From Sinohyriopsis cumingii (Eukaryota > Mollusca > Bivalvia > Unionida > Unionidae): a stretch of DNA of 64,000 bases. Made by a program: the position numbers and the translations under genes. The stretch covers positions 87,627,540 through 87,691,539 of the forward strand of contig CM068839.1 in the NCBI GenBank assembly GCA_028554795.2, given 5' to 3'. Below the pieces are notes generated by a model that was not told where the DNA came from, did no database searches, and was given only the letters and a program-made list of their open reading frames with translations. Positions 9,836 through 24,649 of the stretch are shown here, one piece after another (the first letter of the stretch is position 1; every line of letters starts with the position of its first letter).

Positions 9836-11172
9836 AAAATCCAATTAAACATTTTATAATTTCATTTGTATGAAATGTTCTAATTCGAGGTTATTAAAAG
9901 CTTATTACATGAATAAACTGCACAATTTTGCAGGTGCCACATTTTACTTAAATAAAAACAGACACCATGAAAAAGGAAAAATCAGCCAGATATATTCATA
10001 TATTACCAAAACATAATGCAAATAGACTTTTTTTTATATAAATTATTACAAAAAGTGCACATGTAAGATTTATAAATTCTTTGGTTGATCTTTTTTATTC
10101 TGGCTGTGTCATACAGGAAATGTTTTTTAAACTAAACAGGCATTGGATATTGAAAATCAATTATAATCCTTATTATTGCAGCATATATACTTGTCAATTA
10201 TTCTGGCCAAGCATTATGCTATAAGAATTGCATTGCATAAATGGAAATATATTGTACTGCAAACCCACTTCATCACATTCGACCCTGTTATCTGTTCAAT
10301 GAATGTATTCTACAAGTATCCTCAATGGCATGAATATCGGTTTTCTTTGAAATGTTTCAAACTTAATGCAAAATAACGGTGAAAGACAAACGTTAATTCA
10401 AATAAAGCATCACACACATACACACGAATGCAACAAGTGTATACAGACATGAAGTCTTCCTTCGTCATACTATATACACCGGCTGATCAACAATAACTAC
10501 TTAAAAGTGTTTTATTCAATTGTTAAATATGTAAAACATTTGAGAAATACAATAAAACCCAAGAAATTTGTATTTGTTGGTATTCCACAGCGTGACAAAT
10601 GGAACGTAATTCCCAGTGTAATTTCGACAATTTAGAACAAATCTTCATAACCAACAAAAAGATTTCAAAGAAACTATATATGTAATCTTTACTGGTTCGA
10701 TCTACAAGTAAATAGCTGCAGGATTCAGTTAATGGTGTACATTTCAAAAGGGAAATGGGATGAAAATGTCTCGAAGTAATTGTAACCAAAGTGTACTAAA
10801 AGATCACATAGCTCGCCTCTTTGAAGTAATTATAAACAATGTAATAAACAAGTACGTATCTCAACTATTTGATGTCATTGAAACCAGAGTACTAAAGCCG
10901 AGTAAATATCTCAACTCGGTGAAGTAACTGTATAACTGTAACAAGAGTAATAAATGAGTATATACTTCAACTCTCTGAAGTAATTGTAACCAAAGTACAA
11001 TAAATGATTACATAGCTAATCTCTTCAAGGTAATGGTAACTAGTCTAATAAACTATTACATATCTCAGCTCTTCCAAGCAATTGTAAACAAAATGTAATA
11101 AATAACAGCTTAGATGACCTCTTCGATGCATTTAATAGTCTTCAGTTTACATAATAAAAACTAATTATCATG

Positions 11173-12260
11173 CAGGTCAATGGTCTTGGTGAGTTCAATG
11201 AACATCATGTAGAGTGGTTGACCTTGCTCTGTGTTCTTCTCTTGGAGTTGTCGTATGGAAAAGATCATGTCTGTCGTCGACCTGCCTGCTTTAAAGCCGT
11301 ACTGGGATTCCAGGTGCACACGGTCCACCAGCAACTGCAGCCTGTTGAGTATAATGCGGGCATACACTTTGCCAACGATGCTCAGAAGCGAGATCCCTCT
11401 GTAGTTATTACAGTCACTGAGGTCGCCATTGTTTTTGTAAACGGTGTCTCGCGCATATCTTGGGGGACCGCTCCTTTCCTTCCAGCAGAGACAAAGTAGC
11501 TCATGCAGCGGCTGAAGCAATGTTGGTTTCCCACGTTCTATAGCTTTGGGCGGGATGCTGTCACTACCTGGTGCTTTGTCGTTTGGGTGGGAGTCGAATG
11601 CTTTGCTGAGCTCCTCTAAGGTGGGCACTTTGTCGAGCTCATCCATGGTGGGCAGTTTTTATGCTGCTAGGGGCCGCATCGGTGACTAGCATATCCTGGG
11701 AGTATAGCTCTGAGTAGTGTTCCACCCATCTGGCCATCTGTTGCTCACAGTCAGTGATCTCCTCTCCCCTCAGAGATTTCCGGGGAACGACCCCTTTCAC
11801 CGTAGGGCCTAGAGCCTTCTTGATACCACAGTACATACCTTGGATGTTTCCGGACTCGGCACTGTGCTGGAGTCCTTCACATAGTTGTTACCAGTACTCG
11901 TTCGCGCACTGTCTAGCGATTGTGTTGGGTGTTGCTTCGAGCACTTCTGAGATCAGCAAGCGTCCGTCCATTAAGGCATTTTTTTGTAACGTTTGAAGGC
12001 TTTTCGTTTGTCTTCGATTATTGGTTCCATCCTTGATAGATGTGCGTTGAACCAGTCCTGGCTGGGCCGTTCCTTTTTGCCAAACATGGCCATGGCTGTG
12101 CTGTTGATTGCACCCTTCATGGCGTTCCACATGGCTGTGGCATCGTGGTCTGGCAGGTCCTGGAGTGTCTGGTCCAGGGCTAGTATGACAATACAAGAGT
12201 ATATCACAATTCTACTAGTGCAGCTCTGAGATTGTTTCAGAGACGTACGACCATTCAATC
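11173..12260 (-). mobile_element. LINE ORF2 fragment C2
   Basis: C-type with FIELTKTID at the RT end. Private changes are AFDSHP for AIDSHP (gagtcgaatgc near 11591) and a gtgtctcgcgc variant near 11444. The linker breaks are the same as in C1. Confidence 0.9.
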
Positions 12261-13574
12261 AAAATGCAATTAAACATTTTATAATTTGATTGGTATTGAA
12301 TGTTCTAGTTCGAGGTTATCAAAAGCAAATTACATGAAAGAACTGCACAATTCTGCAGGTGCCACATTTTACTTATATAAACACATGTACCATGGAAAAG
12401 GAAAAAAATAGCCAAATAGATTCATATATTACCAAAACATAATGCAAATAGACTTTTTTTAAATATAAATTATTACAAAAAGTGCACGTGTAAGATTTAT
12501 AAATTCTTTGATTGATCTTTTTTATTCTGGCTGTGTCATACAGCAGTTGGATATTTAAAATCAGTTATAATCCTTATTACTGCAGCATATATACTTGTTA
12601 ATTATTCTGACCAAGCATTATGCTATGAGAATTGCATTGCATAAATGGAAATATATTGTACTGCAAACCCACTTCCTCACATCCGACCCTGTTATCTGTT
12701 CAATGAATGTATTCTACAAGTATGCTCAGTGGCATGAATATGTGTTTTCTCTGAAATGTTTCAAACTTAATGCAAAATAATGGTGAAAGACAAACGTTAA
12801 TTCAAATAAAGCATCACACACATACACACGAATGCAACAAGTGTATACAGACAGGATGTCTATCTTTGTCATACTATTTACACCGATAAATCAACAATAA
12901 CTACTTAAAAGTGTTTTATTCAATTTTTAAATTCGGAAAAATGTGAGAAATACAATAAAACTCAAGAAATATTTATTTGTTGGTATTCCGCAGCGTGACA
13001 AATGGAACGTAACGCTCAGTGTAATTTCGACAATTTAGAACAAATGTTCATAACCGACAAAAAGATTTCAAAGAAACTATATATGTAATCTTTACTGGTT
13101 CGATCTACAAGTAAATAGCTGTAGTATTCAGCTAATGGTGTACATTTCAAAAGGGAAATGGGATGAAATTGTCTCGAAGTAATTGTAACCAAAGTGTACT
13201 AAAAGGTTACATAGCTCGCCTCTTTGAAGTAATTATAAACAATGTAATAAACGAGTATGTATCTCAACAATTTGATGTAATTGTAACCAGAGTACTAAAG
13301 CCGAGTAAATATCTCAACTCGTTGAAGCAACTGTATAACTGTAAGAAGAGTAATAAATGAGTATATATCTCAACTCTCTGAAGTAATTGTAACCAAAGTA
13401 CAATAAATGATTACATAGCTCATCTCTTAGAGGTAATTGTAACTAGTCTAATAAACTATTACATATCTCAGCTCTTCCAAGCAATTGTAAACAAAATGTA
13501 ATAAATAACAGCTTAGATGACCTCTTCGATGCATTTAATAGTCTTCAGTTTACATAATAAAACTAATTATCATG

Positions 13575-14151
13575 CAGGTCAAAGGTCTTGGTGAGGTCGA
13601 TGAACATCATGTAGAGTGGTTGACCTTGCTCTGTGTTCTTCTCTTGGAGTTGTCGTATGGAAAATATCCTGTCTGTCGTCGACCTGCCTGCATTAAAGCC
13701 GCACTGGGATTCCAGGTGCACACTGTCCGCCAGCAACTGCAGCCTGTTGAATATAATGCGGGCATACACGTTGCCAACGATGCTCAGAAGCGAGATCAAG
13801 CGAGATCCCTCTGTAATTATTACAGTCACTGAGGTCGCCATTGTTTTTGTAAACGGTATCTCGCGCATGTCCTGGGGATCCGCTCCTTCCTCCCAGCAGA
13901 GACAAAGTAGCTCATGCAGTGGCTGAAGCAATGTTTGTTTCCCACGTTCGATAGCTTCGGGCGGGATGATGTCACTACCTGGTGCTTTGTCGTTTGGGAG
14001 GGAGTCGATTGCTTTGCTGAGCTCCTCTAAGGTGGGCACTTTGTCGAACTCATCCATGGTGGGCAGTTTTTATGCTGCTAGGGGCCGCATCGGTGACTGA
14101 CATTTCTTGGGAGTATAGCTCTAGGTAGTGTTCCACCCATCTGGCCATCTG
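13575..14151 (-). mobile_element. LINE ORF2 fragment A3
   Basis: Its translated product is identical to A1 over the 164-codon frame, including FIDLTKTFD and the 10-bp duplication with its frame-shifted inner segment. Confidence 0.9.
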
Positions 14152-14967
14152 TCATACTTAATGCAAAATAATGGTGAAAGACAAACGTTAATTCAAATAA
14201 AGCATCGCACACATACACACGAATGCAACAAGTGTATACAGACATGATGTCTTCCGTCGTCATACTATATACACCGGCTAATCAACAATAACTACTTAAA
14301 AGTGTTTAATTCAATTTTTAAATTCACAAAAAATGTGAGAAATACAATAAAACTCAAGAAATCTTTATTTGTTGGTATTCCGCAGCGTAACAAATGGAAC
14401 GTAACGCCCAGTGTAATTTCGACAATTTAGAACAAATCTTCATATGCGACAAAAAGATTTCAAAGAAACTATATATGTAATCTTTACTGGTTCGATCTAC
14501 AAGTAAATAACTCCAGGATTCAGTTTATGGTGTACATTTCAAAAGGGAAATGGGATGAAATTATCTCGAAGTAATTGTAAGCAAAGTGTACTAAAAGATT
14601 ACATAGCTCGCCTCTTTGAAGTAATTATAAACAATGTAATAAACGAGTATGTATCTCAACTATTTGATGTAATTGAAACTAGAGTATTAAAGCCGAGTAA
14701 ATATCTCAACTCGTTGAAGTAACTGTATAACTGTAAAAAGAGTAATAAATAAGTATATATCTCAATTCTCTGAAGTAATTGTAACCAAAATACAATAAAT
14801 GATTACATAGCTCATCTCTTCAAGGTAATTGTATCTAGTCTAATAAACTATTACATATCTCAGCTCTTCCAAGCAATTGTTAACAAAATGTAATAAATAA
14901 CAGCTTAGATGACCTCTTCGATGCATTTAATAGTCTTCAGTTTACATAATAAAAACTAATTATCATG

Positions 14968-16030
14968 CAGGTCAATGGTCTTGGTGAGTTCAATGAACAT
15001 CATGTAGAGTGGTTGACCTTGCTCTGTGTTCTTCTCTTGGAGTTGTCGTATGGAAAAGATCATGTCTGTCGTCGACCTGCCTGCTTTAAAGCCGCACTGG
15101 GATTCCAGGTGCACACGGTCCACCAGCAACTGCAGCCTGTTGAGTATAATGCGGGAATACACTTTGCCAACGATGCTCCGAAGCGAGATCCCTCTGTAAT
15201 TATTACAGTTACTGAGGTCGCCATTGTTTTTGTAAACGGTATCTCGCGCATATCTTGGAGGACCGCTCCTTTCCTCCCAGCAGAGATAAAGTAGCTCATG
15301 CAGCAGCTGAAGCAATGTTGGTTTCCCACGTTCGATAGCTTTGGGCGGGATGCTGTCACTACATGGTGCTTTGTCGTTTGGGACGGAGTCGATTGCTTTG
15401 TTGAGCTCCTCTAAGGTGGGCACTTTGTGGAGCTCCTCTATGGTGGGCAGTTTTTATGCTGTTAGGGCTGCATCGGTGACTGACATTTCTTGGGAGCATA
15501 GCTCTGAGTAGTGTTCCACCCATCTGGCCATCTGTTGCTCGCAGTCAGTGATCTCCTCTCCCCTCAGAGATTTCTGGCGGACGATCCCTTTCACCATAGG
15601 GTCTAGAGCCTTCTTGATATCACAGTACATACCTTGGATGTTTCCGGATTCGGCACTGCGCTGGAGTCCTTCACATAGTTGTTACCAGTACTCGTTCGCG
15701 CACTGTCTAGCGATGTGTTGGGTGTTGCTTCGAGCGCTTCTGAGATCAGCAAGCAACCGTTCATTAGGGCATTTTTTGTAAGCTTTGAAGGCTTTTCATT
15801 TGTCTTCGATTATTGGTTCTATCCTTGATAGATGTGCGCTGAAGTAGTGCCAAACGTGGCCATGGCTGTGCTGTAGATGACACCCTTCATGGCGCTCCAT
15901 ATGACTGTGGCATCGTGATCTGGCAGGTCTTGGAGTGCCTGGTCCAGGGCTAGTATGAGAATACAAGAGTATATCACAATTATGCTCATGCAGCTCTGAG
16001 ATTTTTTCAGAGACGTACGAAAATTCAATC
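14968..16030 (-). mobile_element. LINE ORF2 fragment B3
   Basis: Its RT-fingers product is identical to B1. Differences are confined to the linker: ctcccctcagag near 15558 (B1 has ctcccgtcagag) and agcaaccgttc near 15752. Confidence 0.9.
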
Positions 16031-17367
16031 AAAATCCAATTAAACATTTTATAATTTCATTTGTATTAAATGTTCTAATTCGAGGTTATTAAAAGCTTAT
16101 TACATGAATAAACTGCACAATTTTGCAGGTGCCACATTTTACTTAAATAAAAACAGACACCATGAAAAAGGAAAAATCAGCCAGATATATTCATATATTA
16201 CCAAAACATAATGCAAATAGACTTTTTTTTATATAAATTATTACAAAAAGTGCACATGTAAGATTTATAAATTCTTTGGTTGATCTTTTTTATTCTGGCT
16301 GTGTCATACAGGAAATGTTTTTTAAACTAAACAGGCATTGGATATTGAAAATCAATTATAATCCTTATTATTGCAGCATATATACTTGTCAATTATTCTG
16401 GCCAAGCATTATGCTATAAGAATTGCATTGCATAAATGGAAATATATTGTACTGCAAACCCACTTCCTCACATCCGACCCTGTTATCTGTTCAATGAATG
16501 TATTCTACAAGTATCCTCAATGGCATGAATATCGGTTTTCTTTGAAATGTTTCAAACTTAATGCAAAATAACGGTGAAAGACAAACGTTAATTCAAATAA
16601 AGCATCACACACATACACACGAATGCAACAAGTGTATACAGACATGAAGTCTTCCTTCGTCATACTATATACACCGGCTGATCAACAATAACTACTTAAA
16701 AATGTTTTATTCAATTGTTAAATATGTAAAACATTTGAGAAATACAATAAAACCCAAGAAATTTGTATTTGTTGGTATTCCACAGCGTGACAAATGGAAC
16801 GTAATTCCCAGTGTAATTTCGACAATTTAGAACAAATCTTCATAACCAACAAAAAGATTTCAAAGAAACTATATATGTAATCTTTACTGGTTCGATCTAC
16901 AAGTAAATAGCTGCAGGATTCAGTTAATGGTGTACATTTCAAAAGGGAAATGGGATGAAAATGTCTCGAAGTAATTGTAACCAAAGTGTACTAAAAGATC
17001 ACATAGCTCGCCTCTTTGAAGTAATTATAAACAATGTAATAAACAAGTACGTATCTCAACTATTTGATGTCATTGAAACCAGAGTACTAAAGCCGAGTAA
17101 ATATCTCAACTCGGTGAAGTAACTGTATAACTGTAACAAGAGTAATAAATGAGTATATACTTCAACTCTCTGAAGTAATTGTAACCAAAGTACAATAAAT
17201 GATTACATAGCTCATCTCTTCAAGGTAATGGTAACTAGTCTAATAAACTATTACATATCTCAGCTCTTCCAAGCAATTGTAAACAAAATGTAATAAATAA
17301 CAGCTTAGATGACCTCTTCGATGCATTTAATAGTCTTCAGTTTACATAATAAAAACTAATTATCATG

Positions 17368-18454
17368 CAGTCAATGGTCTTGGTGAGTTCAATGAACATC
17401 ATGTAGAGTGGTTGACCTTGCTCTGTGTTCTTCTCTTGGAGTTGTCGTATGGAAAAGATCATGTCTGTCGTCGACCTGCCTGCTTTAAAGCCGTACTGGG
17501 ATTCCAGGTGCACACGGTCCACCAGCAACTGCAGCCTGTTGAGTATAATGCGGGCATACACTTTGCCAGCGATGCTCAGAAGCGAGATCCCTCTGTAGTT
17601 ATTACAGTCACTGAGGTCGCCATTGTTTTTGTAAACGGTATCTCGCGCATATCTTGGGGGACCGCTCCTTTCCTTCCAGCAGAGACAAAGTAGCTCATGC
17701 AGCGGCTGAAGCAATGTTGGTTTCCCACGTTCTATAGCTTTGGGCGGGATGCTGTCACTACCTGGTGCTTTGTCGTTTGGGTGGGAGTCGATTGCTTTGC
17801 TGAGCTCCTCTAAGGTGGGCACTTTGTCGAGCTCATCCATGGTGGGCAGTTTTTATGCTGCTAGGGGCCGCATCGGTGACTAGCATATCCTGTGAGTATA
17901 GCTCTGAGTAGTGTTCCACCCATCTGGCCATCTGTTGCTCACAGTCAGTGATCTCCTCTCCCCTCAGAGATTTCCGGGGAACGACCCCTTTCACCGTAGG
18001 GCCTAGAGCCTTCTTGATACCACAGTACATACCTTGGATGTTTCCGGACTCGGCACTGTGCTGGAGTCCTTCACATAGTTGTTACCAGTACTCGTTCGCG
18101 CACTGTCTAGCGATTGTGTTGGGTGTTGCTTCGAGCACTTCTGAGATCAGCAAGCGTCCGTCCATTAAGGCATTTTTTTGTAACGTTTGAAGGCTTTTCG
18201 TTTGTCTTCGATTATTGGTTCCATCCTTGATAGATGTGCGTTGAACCAGTCCTGGCTGGGCCGTTCCTTTTTGCCAAACATGGCCATGGCTGTGCTGTTG
18301 ATTGCACCCTTCATGGCGTTCCACATGGCTGTGGCATCGTGGTCTGGCAGGTCCTGGAGTGTCTGGTCCAGGGCTAGTATGACAATACAAGAGTATATCA
18401 CAATTCTACTAGTGCAGCTCTGAGATTGTTTCAGAGACGTACGACCATTCAATC
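17368..18454 (-). mobile_element. LINE ORF2 fragment C3 with edge frameshift
   Basis: Loss of one g at the LINE edge (catgcagtcaatgg) shifts the frame right after FIELTKTID. The minus ORF therefore reads on into the spacer (17337-17840, 167 codons, ending CMIISFYYVN) instead of stopping after LHDN. The rest matches C1, including the SIAGKV variant shared by C1 and C3 only. Confidence 0.9.
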
Positions 18455-19768
18455 AAAATGCAATTAAACATTTTATAATTTGATTGGTATTGAATGTTCT
18501 AGTTCGAGGTTATCAAAAGCAAATTACATGAAAGAACTGCACAATTCTGCAGGTGCCACATTTTACTTATATAAACACATGTACCATGGAAAAGGAAAAA
18601 AATAGCCAAATAGATTCATATATTACCAAAACATAATGCAAATAGACTTTTTTTAAATATAAATTATTACAAAAAGTGCACGTGTAAGATTTATAAATTC
18701 TTTGATTGATCTTTTTTATTCTGGCTGTGTCATACAGCAGTTGGATATTTAAAATCAGTTATAATCCTTATTACTGCAGCATATATACTTGTTAATTATT
18801 CTGACCAAGCATTATGCTATGAGAATTGCATTGCATAAATGGAAATATATTGTACTGCAAACCCACTTCCTCACATCCGACCCTGTTATCTGTTCAATGA
18901 ATGTATTCTACAAGTATGCTCAGTGGCATGAATATGTGTTTTCTCTGAAATGTTTCAAACTTAATGCAAAATAATGGTGAAAGACAAACGTTAATTCAAA
19001 TAAAGCATCACACACATACACACGAATGCAACAAGTGTATACAGACAGGATGTCTATCTTTGTCATACTATTTACACCGATAAATCAACAATAACTACTT
19101 AAAAGTGTTTTATTCAATTTTTAAATTCGGAAAAATGTGAGAAATACAATAAAACTCAAGAAATATTTATTTGTTGGTATTCCGCAGCGTGACAAATGGA
19201 ACGTAACGCTCAGTGTAATTTCGACAATTTAGAACAAATGTTCATAACCGACAAAAAGATTTCAAAGAAACTATATATGTAATCTTTACTGGTTCGATCT
19301 ACAAGTAAATAGCTGTAGTATTCAGCTAATGGTGTACATTTCAAAAGGGAAATGGGATGAAATTGTCTCGAAGTAATTGTAACCAAAGTGTACTAAAAGG
19401 TTACATAGCTCGCCTCTTTGAAGTAATTATAAACAATGTAATAAACGAGTATGTATCTCAACAATTTGATGTAATTGTAACCAGAGTACTAAAGCCGAGT
19501 AAATATCTCAACTCGTTGAAGCAACTGTATAACTGTAAGAAGAGTAATAAATGAGTATATATCTCAACTCTCTGAAGTAATTGTAACCAAAGTACAATAA
19601 ATGATTACATAGCTCATCTCTTAGAGGTAATTGTAACTAGTCTAATAAACTATTACATATCTCAGCTCTTCCAAGCAATTGTAAACAAAATGTAATAAAT
19701 AACAGCTTAGATGACCTCTTCGATGCATTTAATAGTCTTCAGTTTACATAATAAAACTAATTATCATG

Positions 19769-20345
19769 CAGGTCAAAGGTCTTGGTGAGGTCGATGAACA
19801 TCATGTAGAGTGGTTGACCTTGCTCTGTGTTCTTCTCTTGGAGTTGTCGTATGGAAAATATCCTGTCTGTCGTCGACCTGCCTGCATTAAAGCCGCACTG
19901 GGATTCCAGGTGCACACTGTCCGCCAGCAACTGCAGCCTGTTGAATATAATGCGGGCATACACGTTGCCAACGATGCTCAGAAGCGAGATCAAGCGAGAT
20001 CCCTCTGTAATTATTACAGTCACTGAGGTCGCCATTGTTTTTGTAAACGGTATCTCGCGCATGTCCTGGGGATCCGCTCCTTCCTCCCAGCAGAGACAAA
20101 GTAGCTCATGCAGTGGCTGAAGCAATGTTTGTTTCCCACGTTCGATAGCTTCGGGCGGGATGATGTCACTACCTGGTGCTTTGTCGTTTGGGAGGGAGTC
20201 GATTGCTTTGCTGAGCTCCTCTAAGGTGGGCACTTTGTCGAACTCATCCATGGTGGGCAGTTTTTATGCTGCTAGGGGCCGCATCGGTGACTGACATTTC
20301 TTGGGAGTATAGCTCTAGGTAGTGTTCCACCCATCTGGCCATCTG
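19769..20345 (-). mobile_element. LINE ORF2 fragment A4
   Basis: Same product as A1 and A3, with FIDLTKTFD. A1, A3 and A4 are the most alike of the A copies in this part. Confidence 0.9.
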
Positions 20346-21161
20346 TCATACTTAATGCAAAATAATGGTGAAAGACAAACGTTAATTCAAATAAAGCATC
20401 GCACACATACACACGAATGCAACAAGTGTATACAGACATGATGTCTTCCGTCGTCATACTATATACACCGGCTAATCAACAATAACTACTTAAAAGTGTT
20501 TAATTCAATTTTTAAATTCACAAAAAATGTGAGAAATACAATAAAACTCAAGAAATCTTTATTTGTTGGTATTCCGCAGCGTAACAAATGGAACGTAACG
20601 CCCAGTGTAATTTCGACAATTTAGAACAAATCTTCATAACCAACAAAAAGATTTCAAAGAAACTATATATGTAATCTTTACTGGTTCGATCTAAAAGTAA
20701 ATAACTCCAGGATTCAGTTTATGGTGTACATTTCAAAAGGGAAATGGGATGAAATTATCTCGAAGTAATTGTAAGCAAAGTGTACTAAAAGATTACATAG
20801 CTCGCCTCTTTGAAGTAATTATAAACAATGTAATAAACGAGTATGTATCTCAACTATTTGATGTAATTGAAACCAGAGTATTAAAGCCGAGTAAATATCT
20901 CAACTCGTTGAAGTAACTGTTTAACTGTAAAAAGAGTAATAAATAAGTATATATCTCAATTCTCTGAAGTAATTGTAACCAAAATACAATAAATGATTAC
21001 ATAGCTCATCTCTTCAAGGTAATTGTATCTAGTCTAATAAACTATTACATATCTCAGCTCTTCCAAGCAATTGTTAACAAAATGTAATAAATAACAGCTT
21101 AGATGACCTCTTCGATGCATTTAATAGTCTTCAGTTTACATAATAAAAACTAATTATCATG

Positions 21162-22224
21162 CAGGTCAATGGTCTTGGTGAGTTCAATGAACATCATGTA
21201 GAGTGGTTGACCTTGCTCTGTGTTCTTCTCTTGGAGTTGTCGTATGGAAAAGATCATGTCTGTCGTCGACCTGCCTGCTTTAAAGCCGCACTGGGATTCC
21301 AGGTGCACACGGTCCACCAGCAACTGCAGCCTGTTGAGTATAATGCGGGAATACACTTTGCCAACGATGCTCCGAAGCGAGATCCCTCTGTAATTATTAC
21401 AGTTACTGAGGTCGCCATTGTTTTTGTAAACGGTATCTCGCGCATATCTTGGAGGACCGCTCCTTTCCTCCCAGCAGAGATAAAGTAGCTCATGCAGCAG
21501 CTGAAGCAATGTTGGTTTCCCACGTTCGATAGCTTTGGGCGGGATGCTGTCACTACATGGTGCTTTGTCGTTTGGGACGGAGTCGATTGCTTTGTTGAGC
21601 TCCTCTAAGGTGGGCACTTTGTGGAGCTCCTCTATGGTGGGCAGTTTTTATGCTGTTAGGGCTGCATCGGTGACTGACATTTCTTGGGAGCATAGCTCTG
21701 AGTAGTGTTCCACCCATCTGGCCATCTGTTGCTCGCAGTCAGTGATCTCCTCTCCCGTCAGAGATTTCTGGCGGACGATCCCTTTCACCATAGGGTCTAG
21801 AGCCTTCTTGATATCACAGTACATACCTTGGATGTTTCCGGATTCGGCACTGCGCTGGAGTCCTTCACATAGTTGTTACCAGTACTCGTTCGCGCACTGT
21901 CTAGCGATGTGTTGGGTGTTGCTTCGAGCGCTTCTGAGATCAGCAAGCATCCGTTCATTAGGGCATTTTTTGTAAGCTTTGAAGGCTTTTCATTTGTCTT
22001 CGATTATTGGTTCTATCCTTGATAGATGTGCGCTGAAGTAGTGCCAAACGTGGCCATGGCTGTGCTGTAGATGACACCCTTCATGGCGCTCCATATGACT
22101 GTGGCATCGTGATCTGGCAGGTCTTGGAGTGCCTGGTCCAGGGCTAGTATGAGAATACAAGAGTATATCACAATTATGCTCATGCAGCTCTGAGATTTTT
22201 TCAGAGACGTACGAAAATTCAATC
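21162..22224 (-). mobile_element. LINE ORF2 fragment B4
   Basis: Its RT-fingers product is identical to B1, and it keeps agagataaag, the last B copy to do so. The linker has the ctcccgtcagag form, as in B1. Confidence 0.9.
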
Positions 22225-23561
22225 AAAATCCAATTAAACATTTTATAATTTCATTTGTATTAAATGTTCTAATTCGAGGTTATTAAAAGCTTATTACATG
22301 AATAAACTGCACAATTTTGCAGGTGCCACATTTTACTTAAATAAAAACAGACACCATGAAAAAGGAAAAATCAGCCAGATATATTCATATATTACCAAAA
22401 CATAATGCAAATAGACTTTTTTTTATATAAATTATTACAAAAAGTGCACATGTAAGATTTATAAATTCTTTGGTTGATCTTTTTTATTCTGGCTGTGTCA
22501 TACAGGAAATGTTTTTTAAACTAAACAGGCATTGGATATTGAAAATCAATTATAATCCTTATTATTGCAGCATATATACTTGTCAATTATTCTGGCCAAG
22601 CATTATGCTATAAGAATTGCATTGCATAAATGGAAATATATTGTACTGCAAACCCACTTCCTCACATCCGACCCTGTTATCTGTTCAGTGAATGTATTCT
22701 ACAAGTATCCTCAATGGCATGAATATCGGTTTTCTTTGAAATGTTTCAAACTTAATGCAAAATAACGGTGAAAGACAAACGTTAATTCAAATAAAGCATC
22801 ACACACATACACACGAATGCAACAAGTGTATACAGACATGATGTCTTCCTTCGTCATACTATATACACCGGCTGATCAACAATAACTACTTAAAAGTGTT
22901 TTATTCAATTGTTAAATATGTAAAACATTTGAGAAATACAATAAAACCCAAGAAATTTGTATTTGTTGGTATTCCACAGCGTGACAAATGGAACGTAATT
23001 CCCAGTGTAATTTCGACAATTTAGAACAAATCTTCATAACCAACAAAAAGATTTCAAAGAAACTATATATGTAATCTTTACTGGTTCGATCTACAAGTAA
23101 ATAGCTGCAGGATTCAGTTAATGGTGTACATTTCAAAAGGGAAATGGGATGAAAATGTCTCGAAGTAATTGTAACCAAAGTGTACTAAAAGATCACATAG
23201 CTCGCCTCTTTGAAGTAATTATAAACAATGTAATAAACAAGTACGTATCTCAACTATTTGATGTCATTGAAACCAGAGTACTAAAGCCGAGTAAATATCT
23301 CAACTCGGTGAAGTAACTGTATAACTGTAACAAGAGTAATAAATGAGTATATACTTCAACTCTCTGAAGTAATTGTAACCAAAGTACAATAAATGATTAC
23401 ATAGCTCATCTCTTCAAGGTAATGGTAACTAGTCTAATAAACTATTACATATCTCAGCTCTTCCAAGCAATTGTAAACAAAATGTAATAAATAACAGCTT
23501 AGATCACTTCTAAAATGCATTTAATAGTCTTCAATTTACATAATAAAAACTAATTATCATG

Positions 23562-24649
23562 CAGGTCAAAGGTCTTGGTGATTTCGATGAACATCATGTA
23601 GAGTGGTTGACCTTGCTCTGTGTTCTTCTCTTGGAGTTGTCGTATGGAAAAGATCATGTCTGTCGTCGACCTGCCTGCTTTAAAGCCGCACTGGGATTCC
23701 AGGTGCACACGGTCCGCCAGCAACTGCAGCCTGTTGAGTATAATGCGGGCATACACTTTGCCAACGATGCTCAGAAGCGAGATCCCTCTGTAGTTATTAC
23801 AGTCACTGAGGTCGCCATTGTTTTTGTAAACGGTATCTCGCGCATATCTTGGGGGACCGCTCCTTTCCTTCCAGCAGAGACAAAGTAGCTCATGCAGCGG
23901 CTGAAGCAATGTTGGTTTCCCACGTTCTATAGCTTTGGGCGGGATGCTGTCACTACCTGGTGCTTTGTCGTTTGGGTGGGAGTCGATTGCTTTGCTGAGC
24001 TCCTCTAAGGTGGGCACTTTGTCGAGCTCATCCATGGTGGGCAGTTTTTATGCTGCTAGGGGCCGCATCGGTGACTAGCATATCCTGGGAGTATAGCTCT
24101 GAGTAGTGTTCCACCCATCTGGCCATCTGTTGCTCACAGTCAGTGATCTCCTCTCCCCTCAGAGATTTCCGGGGAACGGCCCCTTTCACCGTAGGGCCTA
24201 GAGCCTTCTTGATACCACAGTACATACCTTGGATGTTTCCGGACTCGGCACTGTGCTGGAGTCCTTCACATAGTTGTTACCAGTACTCGTTCGCGCACTG
24301 TCTAGCGATTGTGTTGGGTGTTGCTTCGAGCACTTCTGAGATCAGCAAGCGTCCGTCCATTAAGGCATTTTTTTGTAACGTTTGAAGGCTTTTCGTTTGT
24401 CTTCGATTATTGGTTCCATCCTTGATAGATGTGCGTTGAACCAGTCCTGGCTGGGCCGTTCCTTTTTGCCAAACATGGCCATGGCTGTGCTGTAGATTGC
24501 ACCCTTCATGGCGTTCCACATGGCTGTGGCATCGTGGTCTGGCAGGTCCTGGAGTGTCTGGTCCAGGGCTAGTATGACAATACAAGAGTATATCACAATT
24601 CTACTAGTGCAGCTCTGAGATTGTTTCAGAGACGTATGACCATTAAATC
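23562..24649 (-). mobile_element. LINE ORF2 fragment C4, first of the FIEITKTFD group
   Basis: The RT end switches from FIELTKTID to FIEITKTFD and from LLVDRV to LLADRV, with SQCGF in place of SQYGF. The neighbouring spacer is also different (gatcacttctaaaatgc). At its 5' end it has gacgtatgaccattaaatc, so the ORF that opens upstream in other C copies starts later here. Confidence 0.9.

Larger units (their letters stand above)
6196..12390. repeat. Higher-order unit 2
   Basis: A 6196-7960, B 7961-9965, C 9966-12390. Minisatellite blocks are at 6976-7327, 8368-8719 and 10768-11119. Its length equals unit 1 exactly. It shares with units 3 and 4 the A-spacer variant ggatgtctatctttg and the A-minisatellite variant aaaaggttac; the variant ctgtagtattcagc is shared with units 3, 4, 7, 8 and 10. 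B has the C-type spacer form cataaccaac instead of catatgcgac. C has private changes, for example cttcatcacattcgacc. Confidence 0.97.
12391..18584. repeat. Higher-order unit 3
   Basis: A 12391-14155, B 14156-16160, C 16161-18584. Minisatellite blocks are at 13171-13522, 14563-14914 and 16963-17314. It is 1 bp shorter than unit 1 because one g is lost at the LINE edge of C (catgcagtcaatgg near 17365-17378). B has returned to the catatgcgac spacer form seen in unit 1. Private marks include gaaactagag in B and cctgtgagtatag in C. Confidence 0.97.
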